From Macrosoma leucophasiata (taxonomy: Eukaryota; Arthropoda; Insecta; Lepidoptera; Hedylidae), in assembly GCA_036365455.1 (NCBI GenBank), contig JAWQUS010000008.1:21993501-22057500 (forward strand): a stretch of 64,000 nucleotides of DNA, in the 5' to 3' direction. The notes below the pieces were generated by a model that saw nothing but the letters and a program-made list of their open reading frames with translations, was not told the origin of the DNA and made no database searches. The position numbers were made by a program, and so were the translations under genes. Within the stretch, counting starts at the first letter, position 1; each line of letters starts with the position of its first letter. Below are positions 48,488 through 59,543 of this stretch, piece after piece.

Positions 48488-48664
48488 TATGTAGATAAAG
48501 ATAAAGTAGATAAAGTTAGTTCTAACTACTAAGCTGATTTTAGAAATACTGTGGCCATTCAATTGCTTTCGCGAGCGTCATCGTCGTATGCTAGTAAAAA
48601 ATATATTTCAATACAGATGTAATTTATATCACTGTTAGCTGAGCGTTGTCTTCATCAAGTCTGT

Positions 48665-48905
48665 GCTTGTGCGTGTTGTACCGTCTCTAAAATGGTGAGT
48701 GCTCTGCTGTACTGGTTGACATGGTGCCACCGTCTCTTTTTTTTCTACACCGTACTACCCGCCGAAGAGAGAAGTTCCACCATCACCGACTGGACACCTG
48801 GCAGTGCTCAACGGTGCGGTTTTCACGTTCGTTCCTGCCCAGAACGTGTAAATTGTGGAACGAACTTCCTTCTGAGGTGTTCCCTAGGTGCTACAATAAA
48901 CTCTG
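48665..48905 (+). mobile_element. LINE fragment, same family as 12005-12830
   Basis: The + strand frames carry the post-RT region seen at 12051-12503 (HRTTRRREKFH, then HRLDTWQCSTVRFSRSF, then CKLWNELPSEVFPRCYN). It is a short internal piece without a recognisable 3' tail. Confidence 0.8.
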
Positions 48906-49585
48906 TGATAGTTTTTACTGGGTCATACATTACCATTTAACCGGATACATCATAGTGCTGAACACTACCATATCATCCAATGCGAATTACCCCGAAAACA
49001 GTTTTCTCAATTTATTTTCGTACTGTTATCACATATGTGTCAGTGCGCAACGTGTAGGTATTATGCTATGCCAGTAGTGCTGCTTCATTACTCCGAATAA
49101 AAAACTATAAACGCTCTAGTGCAATTTTAATAATTAAACCGTAATTAATGGACATGCACATGACACGAGTACTGCAAGAAGTGATGAACTATTGCGACTA
49201 TTAGGCATACAAAGGTATAAAAATCGCATAGCAAACTTTGTTATACAAAAACGTTAAAATTACATTTAATTAATTGTTTTATTTTACGATATTTTTCTTA
49301 ATTTTTTAAGTAAAAATTGAGTATTGAAGTCATTGATATACAAAAAACCCTTTAGTTTTTGCATATTGTTTTAAAAAGAGAACTTAAACTCTTAGTACTA
49401 AGGTTCACTTTGTAAAAAAATAAGGTCATGTGTTATCTATAACTACGTTAGTACAACTGCCGACAGTTTCGAGTGCGAAGTTTGTACACGACTGTGCATC
49501 TTGGGTTTTTTGGATATCAATGATTGAAGTACGCATATTCATTAGATTTCAATAAATCATATCAGAGCCAGAAGGACCAAAGATG
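48906..49585. other. Unassigned DNA
   Basis: 48920-48985 resembles the middle of repeat D. The rest is AT-rich, with nothing recognised. Confidence 0.4.
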
Positions 49586-49835
49586 TACAGTTCTCAGCAA
49601 GAAATCGCATCGAGCCTATGAAAGTGACAATCGGCTAGTTTCGGCTTTATAGAGCGTTATCTCTGCTGCACACTGCCTACGTAAGCATCCGTAGTCCGGT
49701 ATTGGTCAAAACTTGATCAAAATGGTCGACTATCGTCAAATAGGTAAGGTACGAAAGAGATAACGCTCTACAGATCCGAAATAAGCCGACGTCTCTTCCT
49801 GAGGTCGATGTGCCTTATCCCTTGTTGGATACTGT
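49586..49835. mobile_element. Palindromic MITE family A, copy 4
   Basis: A complete copy from TACAGTTCTCAGCAAGAAAT to CTTGTTGGATACTGTA, with strong inverted symmetry (GAGATAACGCTCTAC against TAGAGCGTTATCTC). Confidence 0.8.
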
Positions 49836-50210
49836 ACTGTAAGCAAACAAGAATCGTGGGTAATAATAGATATGCATATCGATCGATAAAATATAAACCT
49901 AATATATAAAATATAAAACCATGGGCGTATCCAAAGGTATTTTCCAGAGCTACCGCATTATATTTATAGGAATTTCAGCCTAAATCTATTGTTAGCAAAA
50001 ATTCTGGGGTGGGTCTTAACATCATGGAAGGCACGGCCCACCCGGCATTCCCTCCCCTTCCTACGCCCACGAATAAAACCTAATAGGATATAAAACACAG
50101 TGTTTTAACCCTCTGCTGCTGCTATTAATTAAGCATAATTTTAGCGAGTTCCGATATTAGGACTCTTTTATTCCTAAGCATACCGCTGACATCGGGACGA
50201 GACAACCCTA
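49836..50210. other. Unassigned DNA
   Basis: Nothing recognised. AT-rich with a C-rich patch near 50035-50070. Confidence 0.35.
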
Positions 50211-50420
50211 CATGCACCATAGAGCAACACGGGCCACCGGCCGCGGCGGACCAGAGCCATATGCAGGCTTTCCCCTCTGTCAAAGTACAAGTGCAAGTAG
50301 TCCTATCCATGTCGCCGAAATGTTTAAATGTTTGTGTGAAATTGTTTATGTATTTTTTTAAGGAGTGAGTTTCGTAGTAAAAGACGATTTTTGTGTGTGT
50401 CACACGAATTTCCCCTCGAA
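50211..50420 (-). mobile_element. Truncated MITE (family of 51114-51432)
   Basis: Carries one terminal repeat (CATAGAGCAACACGGGCCAC) and most of the interior in reverse orientation relative to the copy at 51114. The other terminus is missing. The 92-codon frame here is repeat sequence. Confidence 0.7.
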
Positions 50421-50454
50421 AATTTACAGACTGTTTTGTATCGATAATAAACGC

Positions 50455-50645
50455 TATGTCTACTCCCTTAATGGCAGTAAATACAATAACGCAGGATGAG
50501 CAATAGCGTCCCGCGAAAAACTTGCCGCCACTGCGATCGCCAATCCGTGTGCCACGTGTGACTAATGACGCACTACACTGTTGTAAAACGTTTTTGTTAA
50601 AGGCTTTTGGCCAGCGGTGGACGCTTTTTTACTGAAGTGATGATT
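50455..50645 (+). repeat. Interspersed repeat E, partial copy
   Basis: Shares AATAACGCAGGATGAGCAAT, CCACTGCGATCGCCAATCCG and GGCCAGCGGTGGACG with copies at 53075-53345, 58030-58195 and 60470-60745. No tRNA-like head identified. Confidence 0.6.
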
Positions 50646-51113
50646 CTTGACGTAAAAAATAAATTATTTATTTCATATTTCACGGCTAATCGTAGCAAAA
50701 ACCTTTCTCAATTGGTTACGATTACGACCTATATTTGTATAGGACAAGAATCATAAAGCAATTACCTATAAAAGCTATAGCAGTGTGTACTAGTTTCGTT
50801 AGCCATTCACTTTAAACAGTGATTCTGCTACGACGCGGACACAGACAACGAAGCAAACGCGACCTTCGCTATGTACCACAAACAGACAAATTTTATATTG
50901 ATGTTTTGCTTATATACTACTTCCATACATTTATTATACTTTTGACAGCTATCTGGGACCTAATTATCGTAACATGTGTTATGTGTGTTATAAGCATATT
51001 TATCAGTGATAAAATGTCAACATTTTTTGACCTAAACCGGCCCATATAAAATGCTGGTAGGTAAAATCGAGTACTATATCCCGTAAACACTTTTATTTAA
51101 CATTAGAAAAAAG
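50646..51113. other. Unassigned DNA
   Basis: A 76-codon + strand frame (50819-51049) has hydrophobic stretches but no start context, splice sites or family match. Otherwise nothing. Confidence 0.35.
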
Positions 51114-51432
51114 CATAGAGCAACATTGGCCACCGGCCGCCGCGGCGGACTGGAAGGGAGTAGCCGTCTATAGCGTCTATTACCGATGCAAAACTGTCTG
51201 TCATTTTTGCGGGGAGAAACGCGTGTGACACACACACACTACAAAAATCGTCTATTACTACGAAACTCACACCTTGACTTTAACAAAATATATAAACAAT
51301 TTCACGCACACATTTAAACATCTAGGCGACAGGCATAGGCCCACTTGGGTTTGTACTTTGACAGAAGGGAAAGCCTGCATATGGCTACTCCCCTCCGGTC
51401 CACCGGCGGCCGGTGGCCCGTGTTGCTCTATG
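51114..51432. mobile_element. Full-length MITE, Mutator-like target duplication
   Basis: 319 bp with terminal inverted repeats starting CATAGAGCAACA and ending TGTTGCTCTATG, extended by GC-rich GGCCACCGGCCGCC blocks. Flanks GAAAAAAG and GAATAAAG are a near-perfect direct repeat, in line with the 9-bp duplication seen at 17193. Confidence 0.75.
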
Positions 51433-52700
51433 GAATAAAGGTTATTTCAGTCTTTTCACGAAATATAAATATAGTTTAATTAGTCTAATTTCTTTGAAAC
51501 TGTAAATTTAAGTTAAAAAAATCGAGCGAAAAAAAAAATAATTTCAGCCAATAGATGTCCACTGCTGAACAAAGGTCTAAAAATATATATTTAATCCAAA
51601 TTATTAAAACCACTGAGCACGTTACGTCACAGAGGAGCCATCCTTGTAGAAGTTTAAAATGATGAATAGACGCAATCATCGTCCACATTCTTGTACGCTT
51701 CAATATAATTAAACGTACAATAATATCGTAATCATTTTGCTGCTATTAATATAATACGATGGTAAGTTGTTGCGTAACTTAACTATGTAGTAGTCAAATG
51801 ACAGCGGAATATTCTGTGGATACACACTATAATTACAATGATCCTTGATATATGCAATTCTAGTTCTATTTATTTTTTTCAACCAATTATATATCATTGG
51901 TTGTAGCTTAATAAGTATGCGAGAGATGCGATTATTATGCGTATATATATTTTTTTTGTTGTGTACATTTATTTCACTAATGCGAATATTTATGCAATAT
52001 TTTTATGTACCTAAAGATCATATTAGAATCGAAACTCACCTTTGCATAGTAATTTTTTTTATCATATCTAGAGTAGAAAACGTTGTTGAGAGTAGCATAC
52101 AGGTGTGTTGCAAAGCGTTCCTTCATGAGTTTATTATTTTCTACTAGCCGGCGAACTTTCTACCGCCTAATAATAAAATAATTTCTCAAAGATTTGACAT
52201 TAAAAAACTTTTTATATGGAAATATGAAATTGTTGCTTTTACTATATTAAATATATATAAGATTAAACGCATTTGAATCATTAGCATCCTAGAATTTGTA
52301 CTCGAAAAAAAACCTTTCATCATATTGGATCTACAGACATTTGTATGCAGACCTGAAAAAAGATTACTACTACTATAGGTAGATACTATAGGTAGTGTAC
52401 ACTGGGTTTTGACGCAGTTTCCCAGACCAGTCCAGTGATTTTTTTCCAAAATATCGTTATTACAATACAAACCTTGTCTTCACACTAACGTTCGTCACTC
52501 AGCTAACTTAGTCTAGCCCTATAAGGTTCGCTAGTTATGCTATAAAGGCAAAGACAAGAACTTGGGGAGCAGTTTACCGTCCAGCAGGTATAGGAGGGAG
52601 AGGAAGGACAGAGGCAGAGGTGACACTACAAGTATGTAACTTGTATCGGACAAGATTACGTTTAGTCAGCTGGTGATACTTACTATACAGCAATGGTAAA
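51433..52700. other. No gene recognised
   Basis: AT-rich. 52150-52215 has a Helitron-like reverse end (AGCCGGCGAACTTTC, then AAAGATTTGACA). The + strand frame 51845-52147 is hydrophobic by composition only. Confidence 0.4.
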
Positions 52701-52707
52701 TACTTAC

Positions 52708-52762
52708 CTTAACAGCAAGTTCCCGTCAAGCAGTTCCATATCCATATGGTCCAGGACAATAT
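52708..52762 (-). CDS. hiw: Possible alternative Highwire exon
   Basis: A 55-nt stretch between a TTGTCAG acceptor and a strong GTAAGT donor. Read from phase 1 it gives IVLDHMDMELLDGNLLLR and leaves in phase 2. These are the same entry and exit phases as the exon at 54177-54336, whose end reads VLDGNPLLR. It could be a mutually exclusive partner. Spliced after that exon (phase 2 entry) it would hit a stop at once. The pyrimidine tract is poor and the region borders a repeat, so it may be spurious. Confidence 0.3.
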
Positions 52763-52800
52763 CTGACAAGTATTTTTTATCCGAAGTCGTGCGGCGTCGG

Positions 52801-53070
52801 GACTTGGCAATCAAGCATGCAGTTCACATTGATTTTAAGTGATGACTGCAGCCTATAGACATCTACACAAAAACCAGGGGTCTAAACGCAGATGCGTTGC
52901 CACCCTTAAGACTTTAGGTATTTTGTCTATGTGTTAGTTATTACGGAGCTATACATTACGATCTAACAGGAACACGATAGTGCTGAACACTACTATTTAG
53001 CGGCAGATAAAATAGGTAATGCGGTGGTGCCTACGCCCTCGAGCTTCTACACTGGAACTCTACCACCAGT
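52801..53070 (+). repeat. Interspersed repeat D, copy 2
   Basis: Matches the copy at 48226 across its length (TGATGACTGCAGCCTATAGA, then AACACGATAGTGCTGAACAC). Confidence 0.8.
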
Positions 53071-53074
53071 AAAA

Positions 53075-53345
53075 CTTACGACTTTACGACCCCACCGCCC
53101 ACTAGTGGAGAAGAATTCGTCTGCTTGTGTAGTTAGTCAACCGAACAAGCGGTCAAATCATTCCAATAGGTGGCTGTAAATACAATAAGGCGGAATGGGC
53201 AGCAACGTTCTGCGGTATAACTGCTACCACTGCGATCGCCAATCCGCATGCCAAGCGTGGCGATTATGGCATATTGTGAGCATCTTTGGGAAAGGATTTT
53301 GTCCAGCAGTCTCATCTTAATGATGAGTCTTTACCCTCTACTTCA
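53075..53345 (+). repeat. Interspersed repeat E, longer copy
   Basis: Starts near GACTTTACGACCCCACCGCC and includes GCCAATCCGCATGCCAAGCG and TCCAGCAGTCTCAT. The closest relative is at 60470-60745. Confidence 0.65.
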
Positions 53346-54176
53346 CCGGCAAGTGACCAGAACAGACGACTATAGGTTGCCCACTGTTAGAATGCGATCC
53401 AGAAGTCTGTCAATTAGCCTTTTCGTTCAGTTAATGCACAATTTGATCTACTTATCTACTTCAGTTACTTGAATTCCATTAAAAAAATATCGGTTTCACC
53501 AGAACAACACAGGTCGCAATTTATAACGGAATACATCCTCAATCAGTCCAATTCACAGACTTCAGGCTTGCATTCTCTCGGTGGCCAAACTTAATTTAAC
53601 GAACAAATTTTTAAGCAATTGCCTTTAGGAGGACTTGTGTTGGTACAAAATTGAACCATCTCGAATAGAGGATAAGACAAAAGACTACTGCTCTAGTCAT
53701 CGGTTGGTGACAATCGAAATAACGACTCGCGGCTCGTATTAGAGTCGGGACGGGGGTAAAGGACGCGGCGCATGCATAGTTTGTATTGTAAAGATTCGTT
53801 AATCGCGGAGACCATCGCTCATTATTTCATTCAACTCGCGGAAGAACAATCAGAGCCAAAAAAGAAGTGTGTGTGCTAGCTAGCCGTGGGGGAGGTAAAA
53901 GAAGTGAGTTTAGGGTTTAAATTATTGTATATTTATGTGTATTTGGTGAGGACTTTTAACCCTCTAACTACTGGTAGGCATCTAAGCCGGGGCTAGATAT
54001 AATATATATATATATATATATAAGCTATAATTAGAATCAGTTTGCTACCGTGGGTGAATCCCATCAGAAGTTACCTATTTAGGAACAGAAGAAGATTCCC
54101 CAACATAAGCTTGGTCTCACGCTCCGGATCAGTAAGGACGGTGCTAAATCAACTAGTCATCTGTTTAAGCACTGAC
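53346..54176. other. Intron or downstream region, mostly unassigned
   Basis: A GC-richer stretch at 53740-53900 (GGGACGGGGGTAAAGGACGC, then GTGGGGGAGGTAAAAG) resembles an unannotated leader exon on the + strand, but has no coding frame. A (TA)n microsatellite lies at 54001-54022. Confidence 0.35.
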
Positions 54177-54336
54177 CTGAGCAACGGGTTTCCATCCAGG
54201 ACATGATAAACAGTCGGTGGGGAGGGCAGGTCGAGGCCGCGCGCAAGCATAACCGCCTCGTTCTGGTCCGCACTCCACACTGACTCGCCATTGTTGCCGC
54301 CTGATATCGCAAGCACTTGCAACTCCATCATGGACG
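54177..54336 (-). CDS. hiw: Highwire/MYCBP2 exon 8 of the visible set
   Basis: 160-nt exon, TTTCTTTAG acceptor and GTCAGT donor, phase 1 in and phase 2 out. It encodes MMELQVLAISGGNNGESVW and, near the end, GLDLPSPPTVYHVLDGNPLL. This corresponds to the helical segment of MYCBP2 before the conserved stretch that leads into the filamin repeat. The exon that should follow was not found in 1-54176 except for the doubtful candidate at 52708-52762. Confidence 0.8.
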
Positions 54337-55677
54337 CTAAAGAAAATGATCGAGATTCAAAAGGGAACGTGAAAGGAGACGTTCCAAAAATGTATGGAGC
54401 TTGGGAGTGCACCTTGTACGCTATATTGAAAAATGAAGCATAAAATACTTAATAATTTTCAGCTATTCAAATCGTTTAGAATAACTTCATTTAATTGTCG
54501 TAAGTATATTTCTAAAACAAGAATGATAAGACCAAAAATATGGCGGATGGTATTAAAATGTCAAACACATTTTGACGTTTACTGTGACATTTACATTAGT
54601 ACTGCATTTGTCCCCTTTGGACGAATAAATCTATCTATAAAGAGTAACCAAGGCAAACATTTTATAGTAGCAATATGGTGACATATTGTTCTAAACATTT
54701 CCGACAGAAAAACAACGTTCAATTTATTGTTTGAGTATATTTCCATGATTCTACGTATTTTTCTCTTGTTTTTGATATAGTATACAAAGCGCGGGCCCAA
54801 ACATGGAACTTATCCTTTATTAGTATACATTTAAGTCCGTCCGTCCCTCGCAGATCCCATTAGTATTATTTGAACAGAGAGCACTGGAACGTAAATAAGC
54901 CTTCATATTATAATATTTGTTGGTCCAATACTCAGAAAAACAAGGTGTTATTAACAACAAGGAAAACGGCCTGGAGAAAACCGATAGATACTACAAAATA
55001 CACGTGGATTTAAAAATAAAGTGAATAAAGAAAAAGCGACCAATGTTTGCAAAATCTTTCGTGCTCTTTCCCTAAGGGATGTGAAGATAAATATACGGTT
55101 TTTAATATAGCTTCACACTTGTAGTTCAGCCAAGGGATAGGCAAAATTCACCAGCTCGACCTAGGCGGTCGTATAACTGAATTGCTTTTGTGGTTATTTC
55201 GTCTTTGATTTTTTCTTGTCCTTTCGTAGCACCTATAAGGGTAATACTGTACTTGCTTAAGTAAACTTGTAAAGCGATAGCGACCTCATATGATGCAATG
55301 GGTCATCTTTGGAGGAGGCTTTTGTCTAGCAGTGGACGTCTGTCGGTCGAAATGATGGCGGTGGATAATCAGATTATCACTATTACATTCATAGGCAGCA
55401 CGAAAGAACAAGATATATCAAAAACAATTCCTCGTGTACACATGAAACGTCAGTATCAATAAAAGAAATTTTAATTTAGTTAGGTGGTCGACCCACGGGT
55501 ATATTCTAGTAACGCGTTGTTGAAGACGAACACGTACATTGACACACATGCATTTCCAAACTCCAGCCAACTGAGATATTCACAATTGCAAAAACAAGAA
55601 ACTGGGTCTATTGCAGAATTAAATAAGGGAGAGGCACTTAAGCAGTTACGATTCTAAAAAAATATATATATATAATA
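54337..55677. other. Highwire intron, first 1.3 kb on the + axis
   Basis: A fragment at 55285-55375 resembles the tail of repeat E (TTTTGTCTAGCAGTGGACG). Otherwise AT-rich and unassigned. Confidence 0.4.
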
Positions 55678-56965
55678 GGTTGGGGAAAAAGTCTTTTCGC
55701 ATTATAGTATGTATGAACTTGTAATAAAATCTCTTTGGCGGTAGTATTTGTATCTGGCTGGTTTTGGTATCATTGAAAGTTAAAATTTTAAAGAACATAA
55801 TTCCAAATTCACATTAGGCAAATGTGTGATTTTCATTTGTTTTTCGTACTGTCAAGATGAGTGAATCTAATGAAGAAATTCGATAAATTTTAAAATTTTA
55901 CTACAAAAAGGTAAAAATGCAACGAAAGCCGCGAAAAAAAATTGCGACGTTTATGGACCTAGTGCAGTGTCTGTGAGAGTAGCACAAATTTGGTTTAAGC
56001 GTTTTCAATCCGGAAATTTTGATGTCAAAGATGCACCTCGCTCTGGTCGCCCTATTACGGGTAAAATGGATGCCATTTTTGAAAAAGTGGAGCAAGATCG
56101 ACATATCAGTAGTTACGACGTAGCTGAAGAACTGAGAATTGATCACAAAACAGTTTTGGCGCATTTGAAAAAAGCTGGGTACAAAAAAAAAGCTCGATAT
56201 TTAGGTACCTCATGAGCTCACTGAAAGAAACCTAATGAACCGTGTACTCATTTGTGATTCTTTATTACGACGTAATGAAACCGAATCATTTTTGAAGAAG
56301 CTGATAACTGGTGATGAAAAGTGGATCACGTACGACAAGAACGTGCGAAAAAGGTCGTGGTCAAAGGCCGGTCAGGCTTCACAGACTGTGTCGAAACCCG
56401 GGTTAACTCGCAATAAGGTGATGTTGTGTGTGTGGTGGGATTGGAAGGGCATTATTCATTATGAGCTATTACCACTAGGCAGGACTATCGATTCTGAACT
56501 CTACTGCGAACAACTGATGAGATCAAAGCAAGAAGTTGAGAGAAAGCGGCCGGAATTGATCAACAGAAGGGGTGTGGTGTTTCATCATGATAACGCTAGC
56601 GTTCTAGACCTCACACATCTATAGCCACTCAGCAAAATTTAAGAGAGTTTGGCTGGGAGGTGTTAATGCATCCGCCGTATAGTCCTGACCTTGCACCTTC
56701 AGATTTCCACCTGTTTCGGTCTCTTCAGAATTCTTTATGCAATGTTAGGTTAACATCACGAGAGGACTGCCAAATCCACTTGTCGCGGTATTTTGATGAG
56801 AAGTCCCAAAATTTTTATAGCAATAGGATCATGTCCCTACCTACAAGATGGCAAAAGGTTATCGAACAAAATGGTACATACATACTTTAGTTCAATTTAA
56901 ATAAACTATATTAAAAAATGTTTTTAATTATCTTAAAAAATGCGAAGAAACTTTTTCCCCAACCT
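55678..56965 (+). mobile_element. Mariner copy 4, full length
   Basis: Complete 1.29-kb element with both terminal repeats next to TATATA, in the Highwire intron between exons 58603 and 54336, antisense to that gene. Confidence 0.92.
55858..56890 (+). pseudogene. Mariner transposase, several disabling changes
   Basis: Same protein as at 14325-15350. Damage visible by comparison includes a TAA a few codons after the start (near 55884), an indel near 55910 that shifts the frame, another frame change near 56195-56215 just before the WVPHEL region, and a short insertion near 56600 within the HHDNA motif. The motifs TGDEKW and SPDLAPSD survive in separate frames. Non-functional. Confidence 0.9.
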
Positions 56966-57012
56966 TATATATACATTTTAATTTTATATGACCAATGAGA
57001 AACTGATGTATA

Positions 57013-57331
57013 ATGTCCTCCAGGCCAGATTTCGGTCACAGCGTCCAATCTCAACAGAGACTACCCCATTGCGAGGGAGACATTATAGTGCACAAGTGCA
57101 TGCGCAAACACAATTGCACTTTCTATTCCCTCACTCTCATAGCGTAATTCGACACGACCGGAGAGATTGGGCGCAGGACCGACGGCTTTACGTGCTCTCC
57201 GAGGCATGGGTACCAGACTACGGGCTACTACTGAGCATTTCTCACAGAAAAAAACCCAATAACAGATTTTTCCGACCTAGGTATCGAACCCGGGACCTCA
57301 GGTTTGGGACCACTGGGCCAACGAGATACGG
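57013..57331 (-). repeat. tRNA-headed SINE (family C)
   Basis: About 319 bp flanked by the perfect 12-bp duplication AACTGATGTATA (57001-57012 and 57332-57343). The minus strand starts with GTTGGCCCAGTGGTCCCAAA and has a GGGTTCGATACC B box, followed by a distinct body ending near GAGGACATT. Confidence 0.85.
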
Positions 57332-57370
57332 AACTGATGTATAGTTAACATTTGGAGGTGTACTTCTTAA

Positions 57371-57665
57371 CTGCCTCAGTACCCTAGTGGTAGCAGGCCA
57401 CTGCTACTACGCAGGGGTCCTGGGCTAACAGAGATAATGGTATACAATCCTTTATCTCTGGTTTTATAGGGCTTTTTCCATTTTCTGGAAGATTCCAAGT
57501 ACCGTAAATTTGGTAATGCCCGGAGATGTCGATGCAAGGCTCACCATTTGTTCTCACCACCAAAACGTAACCGAAAAAATCGTGGGTGTTTGCATGTATG
57601 CGTGAACGCATGCATTTATCTCTGCCTACCCCTTCGGGGATTACAGGAGCGAAGTTACGTCTCTT
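57371..57665 (+). repeat. tRNA-headed SINE (family A), third copy
   Basis: Head at the left (CTGCCTCAGTACCCTAGTGG), body running to GGGGATTACAGGAGCGAAGT. The B-box region is damaged (GTCCTGGGCTAAC), so the internal promoter is likely dead. Confidence 0.8.
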
Positions 57666-58029
57666 TTTAATCCATATCATATCAACATTCGTCGTGAGCT
57701 GTGAGCGCGAAGAGTGCACAATGGATTTCCTAACACCTGCAAATAAATATTCCGGTCACGGCATGACACATTCAATAAATTACAATAAATACGACCATAT
57801 ATAACACATATTATTACAGATATTAATCATAACTCATTAATAACTGAAAGTCTGCGTAGTGAGTTTTTGACTAAAAAGTTTAAAATCTAGTTACGTAATA
57901 TTGCCGATTCAATGACACTTTCCGAATAATTCTTATATATTATATTATTGTAAATCTACCTCTCTTAACAAGATCGTGCATTTAGAGAAGGTAAATAATA
58001 GTAATATAAGAAACTTAATCGTCTTCAAA
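57666..58029. other. Highwire intron, unassigned
   Basis: AT-rich. Nothing recognised. Confidence 0.4.
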
Positions 58030-58195
58030 AATTACCGGCGGTTAATATAATAACGCGAGATGGGCAACAGCGTCACGCGATAAATCTACCTCCACTGCGC
58101 TCGCCAACGTCGCGATCATGGCATATTCTCCCTTATGGAAATGCTATTGTCCAGTAGTTAACATTTTTCGGCAGAAATAATGATCATGAAGACAG
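58030..58195 (+). repeat. Interspersed repeat E, partial copy
   Basis: Shares TAATAACGCGAGATGGGCAA, CCACTGCGCTCGCCAA and TTGTCCAGTAGTTAACATTT with the other copies. Confidence 0.6.
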
Positions 58196-58379
58196 TTAAG
58201 TTTGGGCGAGCTGTTCTCTCACCCCGGACACTCGGTTAAAACTTAATATTCTTGTCATCTATTACACAGACATCATTATATTGAACTGCCTCTCGAGGAG
58301 GGAGGGGGATTCGGGCGGGACGTCGAAGTACACACGTTCACAAGTGAACAGGAGCATCTTTGAAACCCGTACACAATTA

Positions 58380-58540
58380 ACATAGCTATATCCAAACTCC
58401 TAATGGCCGAATACTCAAACGTCAATTTTAAGCAACGCTCAAATGTGCGCTATCTCTATCGTTTGAACGTGTTTTACAAAGACAGAAGACTTTTAATTCC
58501 CACTTAGGTTTAAGTGACGTTTGAGTATTTGGCCGTAATT
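58380..58540. mobile_element. Small MITE
   Basis: Inverted ends: TAATGGCCGAATACTCAAAC on the left against GTTTGAGTATTTGGCCGTAA on the right, about 24 bp with few mismatches. Lies about 60 bp from the donor of the Highwire exon at 58603. Confidence 0.65.
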
Positions 58541-58602
58541 TAATGAAATATCATCATTTCAGCCAATGAAATATAAATGAACACAATTCAAAGAATACTT
58601 AC

Positions 58603-58772
58603 GAAACGTTAAAGAAGGCACACTAAGTTCGGGCGAAAGTAGACGCGCTGCACACGAGGCACCAGCATAGGCGAGTTCCATTTCAAGAACTGCGAGCCCT
58701 TGCCTCTGACGCGTGAACGGCATGTCTTCGTAGCCCGTACACAGACACCGGTAGCCGTACCTCGACTCCTCG
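58603..58772 (-). CDS. hiw: Highwire/MYCBP2 exon 7 of the visible set
   Basis: 170-nt exon, ATGATTTAG acceptor, GTAAGT donor, phase 2 in and phase 1 out. It reads SRYGYRCLCTGYEDMP, then GLAVLEMELAYAGASCAARL. This matches the end of the beta-sandwich domain of MYCBP2 (its FYGFKCFAIGYE stretch) and the helix after it, whose Cys-Ala-Ala motif is retained. Confidence 0.9.
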
Positions 58773-58802
58773 CTAAATCATCACAATATTTAGTAGGCAA
58801 AA

Positions 58803-59110
58803 CGTAAAACGTATCGTAGCTTCACGCCTGTAAACCCCAAAGGAGTAGGCAGAGGTAAATGCATGAATTCAAGATAAATGCATAACGAGTCGCCGGTTAC
58901 GTTATGTAACAGGTGGCGAGCCTATAGACATCTCCGGGCACATAACCAACCTCGGAGGTACGTGGAAAATTCCAGCAAATGGAAATAATCCCAATAGAAT
59001 CAGAGATAAAGGATTTTACACCGTTATTTCTGACACCTCCCAACGCGAGTATCGAACCCAGAACCCCAGCAGTAGTAGTAATGGCCTTCTACCATTAGGC
59101 TGATGCAGTT
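58803..59110 (-). repeat. tRNA-headed SINE (family A), fourth copy
   Basis: Body at the left (CTTCACGCCTGTAAACCCCA), head at the right with a diverged B box. It starts only about 30 bp upstream of the Highwire splice acceptor at 58772, so it borders the branch-point region. Confidence 0.75.
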
Positions 59111-59234
59111 AGTATAGACAAATACGAAATCAAATCAACTTGAATTGCGATGCGTGAAACTCGCAACACCTAAAAAATAGCTAGACTGATTTCAATAAAA
59201 AAAAATGTGCGTTATAGAATGTTTAGGAGATAGT

Positions 59235-59375
59235 TTAACTTACATAACTGGTGGTAGAGTTCCAGGGTAAGAGCTCGGTACCACCGCATTACCTAATCTA
59301 TCTTCCGCCAAATGGCTGGCCACATGTTTAGTGCTATCTCAAGGTCCGCCACTGGAACACTACCACTAGTATTCT
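59235..59375 (-). repeat. Interspersed repeat D, reversed fragment
   Basis: Reverse complement of the 3' half of the copy at 48226 (CTGGTGGTAGAGTTCCAG, then CACCGCATTACCTAAT). Confidence 0.65.
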
Positions 59376-59441
59376 TGTGATTTTCTCAACTTTGCATTTA
59401 CTTTTAAAATAACACGGTTAAATCTGTAAATGTATACCTAC

Positions 59442-59543
59442 TTGGTTTTGCTGTATTCTTTCAAATAATCAGTCGCGGTCTCCAGGGAGAATATCACTTC
59501 GTTGCCAGGCACCAGTAGCGCTTTTTGTGGCCATTCAGCAGGG
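59442..59543 (-). CDS. hiw: Highwire/MYCBP2 exon 6 of the visible set
   Basis: 102-nt exon, TATCCTAG acceptor and GTAGGT donor, phase 2 at both ends. It encodes WPQKALLVPGNEVIFSLETA followed by TDYLKEY. The PGNE.-FSLETA.DY core is highly characteristic of MYCBP2 orthologues and was decisive in naming this gene. Confidence 0.92.

Noticed and set aside
50125..50403. 92-codon minus-strand frame
   Set aside because: It coincides with a truncated MITE that recurs at 51114.
53133..53315. Extra Highwire exon on the minus strand
   Set aside because: The sequence belongs to interspersed repeat E, present at least three more times here.
56988..57344. 118-codon + strand frame next to mariner copy 4
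   Set aside because: It lies within SINE family C, read antisense.
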